Positions 34,607 to 43,447 are shown, counted from the stretch's first letter. The stretch: DNA of 64,000 nt from Paenibacillus methanolicus (GCF_008124765.1 NZ_VNHS01000009.1:1-64000), one strand, 5' to 3'. Numbers and translations are program-made. Notes: generated by a model not told the origin, from the letters alone.

Positions 34607-34969
34607 ATGACGTGCGAATACAACGCCGGTCTTTGCTTTATACGCCCGGCCGGATGGGGGGGACGCGTCTTGATCGACGACGTGGAGGCGCTGGCCCGGA
34701 AGCTGTTCGCCGGCGCGTCGATCGAGATCGAGACGAGTCTGGAGGACGGGCTCGACGTCGCCGTCGTCCGTGCGAACGGGCTGGCCGCATGGCGGTCGGA
34801 GGCGGAGCTGATGGATTGGCTCGACGACAAGCTGCCGGAATCGTGGTGGATTTGGCTGGCGGGCATCAAGGCGGCGGTCATTCCGAAGGCGGATTACGGG
34901 CCGTGCCGGTTGAAGAAGCGAACGCCTGGCGAAGGACGGACGCCTGCCGAACGACGAGCGCAAATATAG
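34607..34969 (+). CDS. Hypothetical protein of nitrate reductase operon
   Basis: 120 aa, soluble, with two halves rich in acidic residues and a Trp-rich core (LPESWWIWLAGIK). Cys residues at CEYNAGLC and GPCRL could bind a metal but do not form a known motif. Start ATG 34607, GGAAGGA eight bases upstream; GTG 34598 is an alternative. It ends 10 bases before the Fnr site of nirB, so it closes the operon. An assembly or maturation role is possible, since no NarJ-like chaperone is present, but not shown. Confidence 0.6.
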   Translation: MTCEYNAGLCFIRPAGWGGRVLIDDVEALARKLFAGASIEIETSLEDGLDVAVVRANGLAAWRSEAELMDWLDDKLPESWWIWLAGIKAAVIPKADYGPCRLKKRTPGEGRTPAERRAQI

Positions 34970-34978
34970 GTTCTCCCG

Positions 34979-34994
34979 CGTGATTTTCATCACA
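34979..34994 (+). promoter_or_regulatory. Fnr-type site of nirBD promoter
   Basis: CGTGATTTTCATCACA (GTGA-N6-TCAC). A perfect TATAAT at 35016-35021 predicts the start at 35028, exactly 41.5 bp from the site centre, the class II activator position. Confidence 0.8.
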
Positions 34995-35015
34995 GGCAAG
35001 CCGAACCGCTTTCCT

Positions 35016-35021
35016 TATAAT
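35016..35021 (+). promoter_or_regulatory. -10 element of nirBD promoter
   Basis: TATAAT, no -35 hexamer; consistent with an activator-dependent promoter served by the Fnr site at 34979-34994. Confidence 0.7.
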
Positions 35022-35056
35022 GAACCCAAGACCAAGAAGATTGGGAAGTGATGATC

Positions 35057-37510
35057 ATGACCGGAACGAACAACAAGCGGCGCAAGCTGGTTCTCATCGG
35101 CAACGGCATGGCCGGCATCAACGCGCTGGAGCAAATTTTGAAGCTGACGAACGCCTTCGAGATTACCGTGTACGGCGAGGAGCCGTATCCCAACTATAAT
35201 CGCATTCAGCTGTCCTACGTGCTGGAAGGCAGCAAGACGATCGACGACATTATTCTGAACAGCCGCGAGTGGTACGAAGAGAACGGGATCGCGCTGCATA
35301 CGGGCACGAAAGTCGCGCGGATCGATACGGCGGCGAAGCGGGTGCATACCGAAGCGGGCGATAACGCGGCATACGACGTGCTGATCATCGCGACCGGCTC
35401 TAAGCCGTTCGTGCTCCCGATTCCGGGCGCGGACAAGAAGGGCGTTATCGGCTTCCGCGATATTGCGGACTGCGAGGCGATGATCGGCGCGGCCGGACGC
35501 GTGAAGCAAGCGGCGGTGATCGGCGGGGGCCTGCTGGGCCTCGAGGCGGCCAAAGGACTCGTGCAGCTGGGCATGGACACGACGGTCGTCCATCTGATGG
35601 ATACGCTCATGGAGCGTCAATTGGATCAGACGGCGGCGGGGCTGCTGAAGGCGGAGCTGGAGCGCCAGGGCATCAAGTTTCGGATGGGCGCCAAGACCGT
35701 TGAAGTGCTGGGGGGGGCGGAGGCGAGCGGTCTGCGGTTCGAGGGCGGCGAAGAGCTGGACGCGCAGCTGGTCGTCATGTCCGCGGGCATCGTCCCGAAC
35801 GCGGAGCTGGCGAAGGCGAGCGGCATCGAGACCGGACGCGGCATCAAGGTGAACGACTACATGCAGACGAGCGCGCCGGACGTGTACGCGGTAGGCGAAT
35901 GCTGCGAGCATCGGGGCGTCTGCTACGGCCTGGTCGCGCCGCTGTTCGACCAAGGCGCGGTGCTCGCGAAGACGATCGCGGGCGCGAACACGGCGCCGTA
36001 CGAAGGCTCTTCGGTATCGACCAAACTCAAAATATCCGGCGTGGACGTGTTCTCCGCCGGCGAATACCTCGATGCCCCCGATCACCGGGTGCTGCGCATC
36101 CACGACGATTGGCGCGGCGTCTACAAGAAGGTGCTGCTTCGCGGCAATCAGATCGTCGGCGCGGTCATGTACGGCGACGTGAAGGACGCGCCGCTGCTCA
36201 CCCGTCTGGTGCGGGAGGGCGACGCGATGACCGACGAGCTGTACGCGGACTTGTTCGGCGGCGGCTCGGGCTGCTGCGGGGGCGGCGGTACCAAGAGCTC
36301 GGCCGTCCAGAGCATGGCCGACGAGGAGATCGTCTGCGGCTGCAACGGCGTCACGAAGGGAGACATCGTGCGGGTCATCCGCGAGGACGGTCTGTCGACC
36401 GTCGATCAGATCAAGGTCAAGACGGGCGCGACGCGCTCGTGCGGCGGATGCAAGCCGCTCGTCGAGCAGCTGCTGCAGTTCGTGCTCGGCGACGAGTTCC
36501 AAGCCAAGGAAGAGACCAAACAAGGCATCTGCGGCTGTACCGATTGCACCAGGGACGAGATCGTGGCGGCCATCAGGGAGAAGCATTTGACGAACGTGCG
36601 CGAAGTGATGGCGGTGCTGGATTGGCGGCAGCCGGAGGGCTGCTCGAAGTGCCGGCCGGCGCTCAACTACTATTTGGGCATGGCATGGCCGACGGAGCAC
36701 GAGGATGAGCGCGATTCCCGGTTCGTCAACGAGCGGCTGCACGCCAACATTCAGAAGGACGGCACGTACAGCGTCATCCCGCGGATGTATGGCGGCGTCA
36801 CGACGTCTGATCAGCTTCGCCAGATCGCCGACGCTGCGGACAAATACGGCGCCAAGATGGTGAAGGTCACCGGCGGACAGCGAATCGACTTGCTGGGCAT
36901 CGCCAAGGAAGATCTGCCCGCGATCTGGGAAGAGCTCGGCATGCCGTCGGGATATGGCTACGCGAAGGCGCTGCGGACCGTCAAGACGTGCGTCGGCAAT
37001 CGCTTCTGCCGTTTCGGCACGCAGGATTCGATCGGCATGGGCGTTCTGCTGGAACAGAAATTCGAGCGGCTCTGGATGCCGGCGAAGTTCAAGATGGCGG
37101 TCAACGGCTGTCCGCGCAACTGCGCCGAATCGGGCACGAAGGATCTCGGCATCGTCGGCAACGACGGCGGCTGGGAGGTCTACGTCGGCGGCAACGGCGG
37201 CATCCGGATGAAGGAAGCGGAGCTGTTGTGCAAAGTGAAGAGCGACGAAGAGCTGGTGGACATCTGCGGCGCGTTCATTCAGTACTACCGGGAGACCGGC
37301 AATTACGCGGAGCGTACCTCGGATTGGCTCGAGCGGATCGGTCTGGAGCAGGTGCGCAAGCTCGTCATCGAAGACGCCGAGAACCGGAAGGCGCTGATCG
37401 CGCGCGTGGAGACGGCGCTGGCGAAGCTGCAGGACCCGTGGCGCGAAGTCGTGGAGAGCGGCAAGCTGCAGCAGGCGTACTACCACCGGATCGAAGTGGC
37501 GAGAGACTGA
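35057..37510 (+). CDS. nirB: Nitrite reductase [NAD(P)H] large subunit
   Basis: 817 aa, cytoplasmic siroheme enzyme reducing nitrite to ammonium. Domains in order: FAD/NAD(P)H-binding part (LVLIGNGMAGINALEQIL, VIGGGLLGLEAAKGL), two BFD-like [2Fe-2S] segments (VCGCNGVTKGDI ... SCGGCKP; ICGCTDCTRDE ... GCSKCRP), and the sulfite/nitrite reductase half with siroheme-[4Fe-4S] ligands TCVGNRFCRFG and GCPRNCAES. Three starts are in frame (35048, 35051, 35057); 35057 fits GGGAAG at eight bases. Followed after 26 bases by nirD. Confidence 0.95.
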   Translation: MTGTNNKRRKLVLIGNGMAGINALEQILKLTNAFEITVYGEEPYPNYNRIQLSYVLEGSKTIDDIILNSREWYEENGIALHTGTKVARIDTAAKRVHTEAGDNAAYDVLIIATGSKPFVLPIPGADKKGVIGFRDIADCEAMIGAAGRVKQAAVIGGGLLGLEAAKGLVQLGMDTTVVHLMDTLMERQLDQTAAGLLKAELERQGIKFRMGAKTVEVLGGAEASGLRFEGGEELDAQLVVMSAGIVPNAELAKASGIETGRGIKVNDYMQTSAPDVYAVGECCEHRGVCYGLVAPLFDQGAVLAKTIAGANTAPYEGSSVSTKLKISGVDVFSAGEYLDAPDHRVLRIHDDWRGVYKKVLLRGNQIVGAVMYGDVKDAPLLTRLVREGDAMTDELYADLFGGGSGCCGGGGTKSSAVQSMADEEIVCGCNGVTKGDIVRVIREDGLSTVDQIKVKTGATRSCGGCKPLVEQLLQFVLGDEFQAKEETKQGICGCTDCTRDEIVAAIREKHLTNVREVMAVLDWRQPEGCSKCRPALNYYLGMAWPTEHEDERDSRFVNERLHANIQKDGTYSVIPRMYGGVTTSDQLRQIADAADKYGAKMVKVTGGQRIDLLGIAKEDLPAIWEELGMPSGYGYAKALRTVKTCVGNRFCRFGTQDSIGMGVLLEQKFERLWMPAKFKMAVNGCPRNCAESGTKDLGIVGNDGGWEVYVGGNGGIRMKEAELLCKVKSDEELVDICGAFIQYYRETGNYAERTSDWLERIGLEQVRKLVIEDAENRKALIARVETALAKLQDPWREVVESGKLQQAYYHRIEVARD

Positions 37511-37536
37511 GAGTGGTTAAAGGAGGCTGATGAACG

Positions 37537-37869
37537 ATGAGCGTACAGACGCAACGCGCGTACAGGGCGGTCGGCCCGCTGCTCGCCTTTCCCGTGGGAG
37601 CGGGGAAGGAGGTGCGGATCGGTACTTTGGAGTTGGCGGTATTCCGCACGTCGGATGGAGGCGTATTCGCTCTCGAGAACCGTACGCCGCACCGCAAGGG
37701 CGGACCGCTCGCGGAGGCGATCGTAAGCGGGCATTACATCTATTGTCCGTTGCGGGATTTGAAGATCTCGCTCCGGGACGGCATGGTGCAGGAGCCGGAC
37801 ACCGGCCAAGCGCGGACGTACCCGGTCAAGATCGAGGATGGCTGCGTGCACATCGAGGTGCCCGAGTAA
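37537..37869 (+). CDS. nirD: Nitrite reductase small subunit
   Basis: 110-aa Rieske-fold protein partner of NirB. It keeps the fold signature (ALENRTPHRKGGPLAEAIVSG and YIYCPLRDLKISL) but lacks the Cys/His ligands of a true Rieske centre, as in other NirD proteins. AAAGGAGGC precedes the ATG. Co-transcribed with nirB. Confidence 0.9.
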   Translation: MSVQTQRAYRAVGPLLAFPVGAGKEVRIGTLELAVFRTSDGGVFALENRTPHRKGGPLAEAIVSGHYIYCPLRDLKISLRDGMVQEPDTGQARTYPVKIEDGCVHIEVPE

Positions 37870-37948
37870 ATTCGGGCGCGAAGGGGGATGCCGGAATGTA
37901 CGGGCGCATCCTTCTTCTTGTCCAATACAACGATATGGGGGGAAGAGG

Positions 37949-38431
37949 ATGCAAGCGATGGCAAACCTTCAACACACGCTAGAGAGGCTACGGGAGGATC
38001 ACGGCAGGATTCGGGAGGCGGCCGCGCTGGCGTGCCGAATGGCCGAAGAGGTGAAGCGCTGCCCGGTAGAGGCGGCGCAGTCGCGGGTCCGGCAGGTGGA
38101 GCGTTGCGCGCGGACGCTCGGCGAGGAGCTTGTGCGGCATGGGCAATGGGAGGGCGAAGTGTTGTTCCCGCTGTTGTCCGACTTATATCCGATGGAGAGC
38201 AATCCCGATTTGCCGACGTCGCTCTGGATGCTGGAGAAGGAGCATCAGACCGCGGCCCAATGCTATCGCGCGTATCTTCACGACATGCAGTCGTACTTCG
38301 AGCTGCGAGACGAACAGCTGCTGCGGCTCGGCATGACGGAGCTTGCGCACGCGTGCCGCTTGATTCGCGGACATTTGGATTCGGAGACGGAACTGCTCGT
38401 GCCGCTGTGCGAATCGCGGGTAGATATGTGA
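37949..38431 (+). CDS. Hemerythrin-like (HHE) protein 1
   Basis: 160 aa, predicted four-helix bundle with hemerythrin-type metal residues: REDHGRIRE, RHGQWEGEVLFPLL, LEKEHQTAAQCY and RGHLDSETELLVPL. Such proteins bind a di-iron centre and handle O2 or NO, or repair iron-sulfur clusters. It follows nirD after 79 bases and precedes a second family member. Start could be ATG 37949 or ATG 37958; GGGGGGAAGAGG serves either. Confidence 0.82.
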   Translation: MQAMANLQHTLERLREDHGRIREAAALACRMAEEVKRCPVEAAQSRVRQVERCARTLGEELVRHGQWEGEVLFPLLSDLYPMESNPDLPTSLWMLEKEHQTAAQCYRAYLHDMQSYFELRDEQLLRLGMTELAHACRLIRGHLDSETELLVPLCESRVDM

Positions 38432-38442
38432 TTTATTTCACA
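38427..38442. promoter_or_regulatory. Perfect Fnr/Crp palindrome between the hemerythrin-like genes
   Basis: TGTGATTTATTTCACA is an exact TGTGA-N6-TCACA palindrome overlapping the stop codon of the first hemerythrin-like gene. No good -10 lies at the activating distance, so it may act as a weak activator or repressor site for 38509 and 38618. Confidence 0.7.
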
Positions 38443-38508
38443 TTACGAAGGTTTCTCGGCCTTTGCGCGGAAGACAGCGAAATGCTAAAGCAAGGAGGCG
38501 TGTGGGGC

Positions 38509-38574
38509 ATGAATCGGATCGAATTCGTTTACCGCCGGCTTGATGGCACATACGGACATCTCGATGCGGAATAA
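38509..38574 (+). CDS. Possible 21-aa peptide
   Basis: ATG with AAGGAGGCG about eight bases upstream and a clean stop; sequence MNRIEFVYRRLDGTYGHLDAE. It lies just after the perfect Fnr palindrome and 43 bases before the next hemerythrin-like gene. It could be a real small protein or a translated leader. No family recognised. Confidence 0.35.
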   Translation: MNRIEFVYRRLDGTYGHLDAE

Positions 38575-38617
38575 AGCGATCAAAGTGATTAAAGGACCGA
38601 AGCGGAGGCGAGAGACC

Positions 38618-39187
38618 ATGCCGATGACGACGAGCAAGGCCGCGGCGTTCGAGCCGGGCGATTCGGCCCGCGCCAGCGGGTTCATGGAGATCGCGATGCG
38701 CCTGAAGCGCGAGCACGAACAATTGAAGCTTCAGTGCGACGCGCTGTGCGAGCTCAGCAGCCGGACGGCTTCCAGCACGAGTCTCGCCGGGGCAATCGCG
38801 ATTCTTGCGGAGCTGCGGGCCCAAGCGGCGTCGCTGCTCGCGCTGCTTGAGCGCCACTCGGCTTGGGAGGACGAAGAGGTATTTCCCTTCTTCTCCCGTT
38901 ATTACAAGCTGAAGATGGAGCCGACGATCATGCCCTCGCTATGGGTACTGGAGAAGGACCACGAGCTGGCGGTGCAGTTTTTCGAATCGTTCCTGCAGGC
39001 AAGCGACGCGCTGCTCGGCTTGATGGGCGTGGATGCACCGTGGACCGCGCTGACGGAGGTCAAGCAAAGCTGCGACGATTTGACGCAGGGCTGCTTGATT
39101 TTGACGAGTCATTTCGAGATGGAGGAAGAGCTGATCTATCCGATGGCGGAAGATATTTTGACGGATATGGATTATTTATTCTCGTAA
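38618..39187 (+). CDS. Hemerythrin-like (HHE) protein 2
   Basis: 189 aa from ATG 38618 (GCGGAGGCGAG upstream). Four-helix hemerythrin-like pattern with KREHEQLK, ERHSAWEDEEVFPFFSRY, LEKDHELAVQFFES and SHFEMEEELIYPMAE. Paralog of the gene at 37949, longer at the N-terminus. Likely iron-binding; in this setting protection from NO formed during nitrite reduction is plausible. Confidence 0.82.
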   Translation: MPMTTSKAAAFEPGDSARASGFMEIAMRLKREHEQLKLQCDALCELSSRTASSTSLAGAIAILAELRAQAASLLALLERHSAWEDEEVFPFFSRYYKLKMEPTIMPSLWVLEKDHELAVQFFESFLQASDALLGLMGVDAPWTALTEVKQSCDDLTQGCLILTSHFEMEEELIYPMAEDILTDMDYLFS

Positions 39188-39202
39188 AGGAGGCTAGAGG
39201 CG

Positions 39203-39328
39203 ATGATCACCTGCGAACAATGCGGGCGGACGAGAGGAGACGGCGCGGCGCCGGGGACGAGCTGGATTTGCGCGGACTGCCGCGTGGAGTCCGGTCAACC
39301 GGGCGATGCGAACAAGGACGATGCATGA
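39203..39328 (+). CDS. Tiny zinc-ribbon protein (41 aa)
   Basis: ATG 39203 preceded by AAAGGAGGC, 15 bases after the hemerythrin-like gene. Two Cys pairs, ITCEQCGRTRG and WICADCRVE, are spaced 18 residues apart, giving a zinc knuckle/ribbon; the tail is acidic. It resembles the Cys-pair tail of the membrane protein at 30063. Function unknown; the ribosome site, Cys motif and terminator just downstream support it as a gene. Confidence 0.6.
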   Translation: MITCEQCGRTRGDGAAPGTSWICADCRVESGQPGDANKDDA

Positions 39329-39354
39329 ATGTGATACGAATACCGATTAACGGA

Positions 39355-39392
39355 AAGCCCGCCTGTGCGATAGATCGCAGCGGGCCTCTTTT
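39355..39392 (+). terminator. Terminator after the hemerythrin-like genes
   Basis: GCCCGC ... GCGGGC outer stem with an inner TGCGAT/ATCGCA stem, followed by CTCTTTT. Confidence 0.75.
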
Positions 39393-39453
39393 GCTGAATC
39401 TCGAATGACTGCATGCGGCCGGCATCGGATATGGGGCTGGGTAGGTAATGCGC

Positions 39454-39469
39454 CGTGACGGATCTCACT
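39454..39469 (+). promoter_or_regulatory. Fnr-type site upstream of mobA-like gene
   Basis: CGTGACGGATCTCACT (GTGA-N6-TCAC). A TGATAT hexamer at 39491-39496 lies at the distance expected for a -41.5 site, but it is a weak -10. Confidence 0.5.
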
Positions 39470-39544
39470 GCGCGCCCGCACGAAGCGTGGTGATATGAAA
39501 GGGCAAGCGTACGTTGCCATTCGATAACGAAAGGATTGATTCCT

Positions 39545-40213
39545 ATGCTGTCCGGCGTCATATTGGCTGGGGGCGGGCATGCCGCCACCCAGGGAGAAAA
39601 CCGGGCCTTCTACGTGCTGGAAGGCCAAATGCTGATTCAAAAGCAAATCCGGGAAATGCAGGCTTGCTGCAGCGAGATCACGATCGTCACCGATCAGCCC
39701 GGGGCCTTCCTTCGCGCGGTCGACAGGAGCATACGGATCATCAGCGATTATTATCCGGGAAGCGGGCCCTTAAGCGGCATGCACGCCGGCCTCGCGCTCG
39801 CGAAGAACCGCTCCGTCTGGCTGCTCGGCTGCCATATGCCCTATCCTTCGGCCGTCGCCGCCAAGCTGCTCTGGGAGCGGCAGGAGCAGGGCATGGACGC
39901 GATACTTCCATGGGCGGAGGGCGGTCCCCATCCGCTGCACGGCATCTACAGCCGCGACTGCGCGGATCGGCTCGAAGCGTTGCTGAGCCAAGGCAGCACG
40001 ACGAAGGCCGATCTGTTGGAGACGATTCGCTGGCAGCGGCTGGAGGAATCCGAGTTCCGGGCGCATGGCATCGGCAGCCGGTTCGTGAGCGCGATCCAGT
40101 CGCCGGCGGATTGGGCGCGCATCGCCGCGGAGCAGCCGGGGAACTTGGCCAGACGGGCCTTTCCGGCAAAATCCCGCCCCAGTGTGAGCAATGTCATAGT
40201 GAAGCGGCGCTAA
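39545..40213 (+). CDS. MobA-like nucleotidyltransferase with degenerate active site
   Basis: 222 aa, MobA-like Rossmann fold. It starts MLSGVILAGG as in MobA, but the GTP-binding signature GGxSxRMGxxK is replaced by GGHAATQGENR and the metal-binding CDMP segment reads GCHMPYPS, with His for Asp. The remaining blocks (GPLSGMHAGLALAKN, GPHPLHGIYSRDC) are well kept. It may have lost or altered guanylyltransferase activity. A true mobA is not in the window. ATG 39545 with AAAGGA upstream. Confidence 0.65.
   Translation: MLSGVILAGGGHAATQGENRAFYVLEGQMLIQKQIREMQACCSEITIVTDQPGAFLRAVDRSIRIISDYYPGSGPLSGMHAGLALAKNRSVWLLGCHMPYPSAVAAKLLWERQEQGMDAILPWAEGGPHPLHGIYSRDCADRLEALLSQGSTTKADLLETIRWQRLEESEFRAHGIGSRFVSAIQSPADWARIAAEQPGNLARRAFPAKSRPSVSNVIVKRR
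40183..40198 (+). promoter_or_regulatory. Fnr-type site of pfl promoter
   Basis: TGTGAGCAATGTCATA (one arm mismatch) inside the end of the mobA-like gene. TAATTT at 40220-40225 predicts a start 41.5 bp from the site centre. Confidence 0.55.
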
Positions 40214-40256
40214 AGCCTGTAATTTAGAGCTATAGAACAACGGAGGTGCGTAAATC

Positions 40257-42527
40257 ATGGCGATGAAAGAACGAGAGGTTAAAGAAGCGTTGAATCGGCA
40301 GGAAGCATGGCGCGGATTCGCGGCGGGAAGCTGGCGGGAGCGGATCGACGTCAACGCCTTTATCGAGCTCAACCTCACGCCGTACGAAGGCGACGAGGCT
40401 TTCCTCGCCGGCCCGACGGCGGATACGGTTTCCTTGTGGGAGCGGGTCAGCGAGCTGTTGAAGGAGGAGCGCGAGCGGGGCGGCGTCCACGATATCGACG
40501 TTGATACGGTGTCCACGATCACCTCGCACGAACCGGGCTACATCAACGAGGCGCAAGAGCGCATCGTCGGCCTGCAGACCGACGCGCCGCTCAAGCGGGC
40601 CGTTCAGCCGTACGGCGGCATCCGGATGGCGGCGGACGCCTGCGAGGCGTACGGCTATAAGCTGAATCCCGAGTTGGACCGGCTCTTCACGGAAATCCGC
40701 AAGACCCACAACCAAGGGGTATTCGATGCTTACACGACGGAGATGAGGGCCGCGCGCAAGGCGGGCATCATCACCGGTCTGCCGGATGCCTACGGCCGCG
40801 GACGCATCATCGGCGACTACCGCCGGGTGGCGCTGTACGGCGTGGACCGGCTGATCGCCGGCAAGAAGGAAGAGCTGCTGGAGCTGGAGAAGGGCGCGAT
40901 GACCGAGGACGTCATTCGTCTTCGCGAGGAGCTATCCGAGCAAATTCGCAGCCTCGCCGAGCTGAAGAAGATGGGCGCTTCCTACGGCTTCGACATCTCC
41001 GCGCCGGCCGGCAACGCCAAGGAAGCGGTGCAATGGCTGTACTTCGCCTATCTGGCGGCGGTCAAGGAGCAGAACGGCGCGGCGATGAGCCTTGGCCGGG
41101 TATCCAGCTTCCTCGATATCTTCATCGAGCGCGACCTGCAAGAAGGCGCGCTGACGGAGAGCGAAGCGCAGGAACTGGTCGACCACTTCGTCATGAAGCT
41201 GCGTATCGTGAAATTCCTGCGCACGCCGGATTACAACGAGCTGTTCAGCGGCGACCCGACTTGGGTGACCGAATCCGTCGGGGGCATGGGCTTGGACGGC
41301 CGGACGCGCGTGACGCGCAACTCCTTCCGGTTCCTGCACACGCTCTATAACCTGGGACCGGCGCCCGAGCCGAACCTGACGATCCTGTGGTCGACGAAGC
41401 TGCCGGACAACTTCAAGCAATATTGCGCCCGCGTATCGGCGGAGACGAGCTCCATCCAGTATGAGAACGACGACCTGATGCGTCCGTATTTCGGCGACGA
41501 TTACGGCATCGCCTGCTGCGTCTCCGCGATGCGAATCGGCAAGCAAATGCAATTCTTCGGCGCCCGCGCCAATCTGGCCAAAGCGCTGTTGTACGCGATC
41601 AACGGCGGCGTGGACGAGAAGCTCGGCGCGCAGATCGGGCCGAAGCTTGCGCCGATCACGTCCGACGTGCTCGACTATGAGGAAGTTAAGGCTAGGTTCG
41701 ACGAGGTGCAAGATTGGCTCGCCGGGCTCTACATGAACACGCTGAACGTCATCCACTATATGCACGACAAATACTGCTACGAACGCATCGAGATGGCGCT
41801 GCACGACCGGGACATCGTCCGGACGATGGCATGCGGCATCGCCGGCCTGTCGGTCGTCGCCGACAGCTTGAGCGCGATCCGCTACGCGAAGGTGCGTCCG
41901 ATCCGCAACGAGCAGGGCATCGCGGTCGACTTCGAGATCGAGGGCGACTATCCGATGTACGGCAATAACGACGACCGCGTCGACGAGCTGGCCGTCGAGC
42001 TGGCCGAGGGCTTCATGAACCGGCTGCGCCGGCATAAGCCTTATCGCGACGCCGTTCCGACGATGTCGGTGCTGACGATTACGTCGAACGTCGTCTACGG
42101 GAAGAAGACCGGCAGCACGCCGGACGGCCGCAAAGCCGGCCAGCCGTTCGCGCCGGGCGCCAACCCGATGCACGGCCGCGACCGCAAAGGGGCGCTCGCT
42201 TCGCTCGCGTCGGTGGCGAAGCTGCCGTACGAGCATAGCCTGGACGGCATCTCGAACACGTTCTCGATCATTCCGAAGGCGCTCGGACGGGAAGACGCGG
42301 TCCGCTTCAATAATCTGGCAGCGCTGCTGGACGGTTATACCGCGAGCGGCGGGCACCATCTGAACGTCAACGTCTTCAACCGCGAGCAGCTGCTCGACGC
42401 CATGGAGCATCCGGAGAATTACCCGCAGCTGACCATCCGCGTCTCGGGCTATGCCGTCAACTTTATCAAGCTGACGAGAGAGCAGCAGCTCGACGTCATT
42501 AGCCGCACGTTCCACGGGGAAATTTGA
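40257..42527 (+). CDS. pflB: Formate C-acetyltransferase (pyruvate formate-lyase)
   Basis: 756-aa glycyl radical enzyme that splits pyruvate with CoA to acetyl-CoA and formate under anaerobiosis. Active-site Cys420-Cys421 ([11 protein letters not shown]) and the radical Gly731 in RVSGYAVNF are both in place. CGGAGGTG precedes ATG 40257. The activase gene follows. Formate produced here could feed the respiratory chain ending at nitrate or nitrite, though no formate dehydrogenase is in the window. Confidence 0.97.
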   Translation: MAMKEREVKEALNRQEAWRGFAAGSWRERIDVNAFIELNLTPYEGDEAFLAGPTADTVSLWERVSELLKEERERGGVHDIDVDTVSTITSHEPGYINEAQERIVGLQTDAPLKRAVQPYGGIRMAADACEAYGYKLNPELDRLFTEIRKTHNQGVFDAYTTEMRAARKAGIITGLPDAYGRGRIIGDYRRVALYGVDRLIAGKKEELLELEKGAMTEDVIRLREELSEQIRSLAELKKMGASYGFDISAPAGNAKEAVQWLYFAYLAAVKEQNGAAMSLGRVSSFLDIFIERDLQEGALTESEAQELVDHFVMKLRIVKFLRTPDYNELFSGDPTWVTESVGGMGLDGRTRVTRNSFRFLHTLYNLGPAPEPNLTILWSTKLPDNFKQYCARVSAETSSIQYENDDLMRPYFGDDYGIACCVSAMRIGKQMQFFGARANLAKALLYAINGGVDEKLGAQIGPKLAPITSDVLDYEEVKARFDEVQDWLAGLYMNTLNVIHYMHDKYCYERIEMALHDRDIVRTMACGIAGLSVVADSLSAIRYAKVRPIRNEQGIAVDFEIEGDYPMYGNNDDRVDELAVELAEGFMNRLRRHKPYRDAVPTMSVLTITSNVVYGKKTGSTPDGRKAGQPFAPGANPMHGRDRKGALASLASVAKLPYEHSLDGISNTFSIIPKALGREDAVRFNNLAALLDGYTASGGHHLNVNVFNREQLLDAMEHPENYPQLTIRVSGYAVNFIKLTREQQLDVISRTFHGEI

Positions 42528-42564
42528 CAGCTAGACGTGCATCATGGAGAGGAGCATGGCCCGC

Positions 42565-43296
42565 ATGAAAGGCCGCATACATTCGATGGAAACCTTCGGG
42601 ACGGTGGACGGCCCCGGCATCCGCTTCGTCCTCTTCATGCAGGGCTGCGCGCTGCAATGCCGGTTCTGCCACAACCCGGACACGTGGGACACGGCGGGAG
42701 GGCGTCAAGTAACGGTCGAAGAGATCTTGGCCGAGATCGAACCGTATATCCCCTACTATAAAGGCTCGGGCGGCGGCATCACGGTGACGGGCGGGGAGCC
42801 GACGCTTCAGGCTCCCTTCGTCGCCGAACTGTTCAAAGCATGCAAGGAACGATTCGGGCTGCACACGGCGCTGGACAGTTCGGGATTCTGCGAGGCGGCC
42901 CACGCGGCGGCGCTGATGGCGCATACCGACCTGGTGCTGCTCGATTTGAAGCAGATGAACAAGAAGAAGCACGAATGGCTGACCGCCCAGCCGAACGATC
43001 GCATCCTCAAATTCGCGCGCTGGCTCTCTTCGCTCGGCAAGCCGACGTGGATCCGCCACGTGCTCATTCCCGGCATTACGGATAACGCGGAGGACCTAAG
43101 CGCCTTGGGCGAATTCATCTCGCTGCTGTCCAACGTCGAGAAGCTCGAGCTGCTACCCTACCATCGCATGGGGGTTTACAAGTGGCAGGCGCTGGGCCGC
43201 GAATACCCGCTCGAGGGCGTGCCGGCCCCGACGGATCGGGATGTTCGGCGGGCCAGGGAAGTCATCGACCGGGCCAAGAAACACATCGTGCGGTAA
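42565..43296 (+). CDS. pflA: Pyruvate formate-lyase activating enzyme
   Basis: 243-aa radical SAM protein that installs the glycyl radical on PflB. Cluster motif QGCALQCRFCHNPDTW (CxxxCxxC), and the SAM-binding GGGITVTGGEPTLQ. I chose ATG 42565 because the protein then begins MKGRIHSMETFGTVDGPG, like other activases, and GGAGAGGAG is ten bases upstream; ATG 42544 and 42556 are in frame. 37 bases separate it from pflB. Confidence 0.95.
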   Translation: MKGRIHSMETFGTVDGPGIRFVLFMQGCALQCRFCHNPDTWDTAGGRQVTVEEILAEIEPYIPYYKGSGGGITVTGGEPTLQAPFVAELFKACKERFGLHTALDSSGFCEAAHAAALMAHTDLVLLDLKQMNKKKHEWLTAQPNDRILKFARWLSSLGKPTWIRHVLIPGITDNAEDLSALGEFISLLSNVEKLELLPYHRMGVYKWQALGREYPLEGVPAPTDRDVRRAREVIDRAKKHIVR

Positions 43297-43310
43297 TAAA
43301 AGGCGAAGAA

Positions 43311-43332
43311 GGCGCATTCCGCGCCTTTTTTT
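43311..43332 (+). terminator. Terminator of pflBA
   Basis: GGCGC-ATTCC-GCGCC followed by seven T, right after pflA. Confidence 0.9.
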
Positions 43333-43431
43333 GCGTCGGCCGCAAATCGTTCAACCGCCGGGTCCGTCAGGGTTTACCCGCATAGAACCGGCCGGACGAG
43401 AAGACGAATGGGGGGAATTAACCGCCGAAAT

Positions 43432-43447
43432 CGTGATTTCCCTCACA
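43432..43447 (+). promoter_or_regulatory. Fnr-type site upstream of fnr
   Basis: CGTGATTTCCCTCACA (GTGA-N6-TCAC). TAAAGA at 43471-43476 is a possible -10, putting the site at about -43.5; autoregulation of fnr is likely. Confidence 0.6.

Noticed and set aside
35015-37486. 823-aa open frame opposite nirB
   Set aside because: Antisense shadow of nirB with no family motif or ribosome site.
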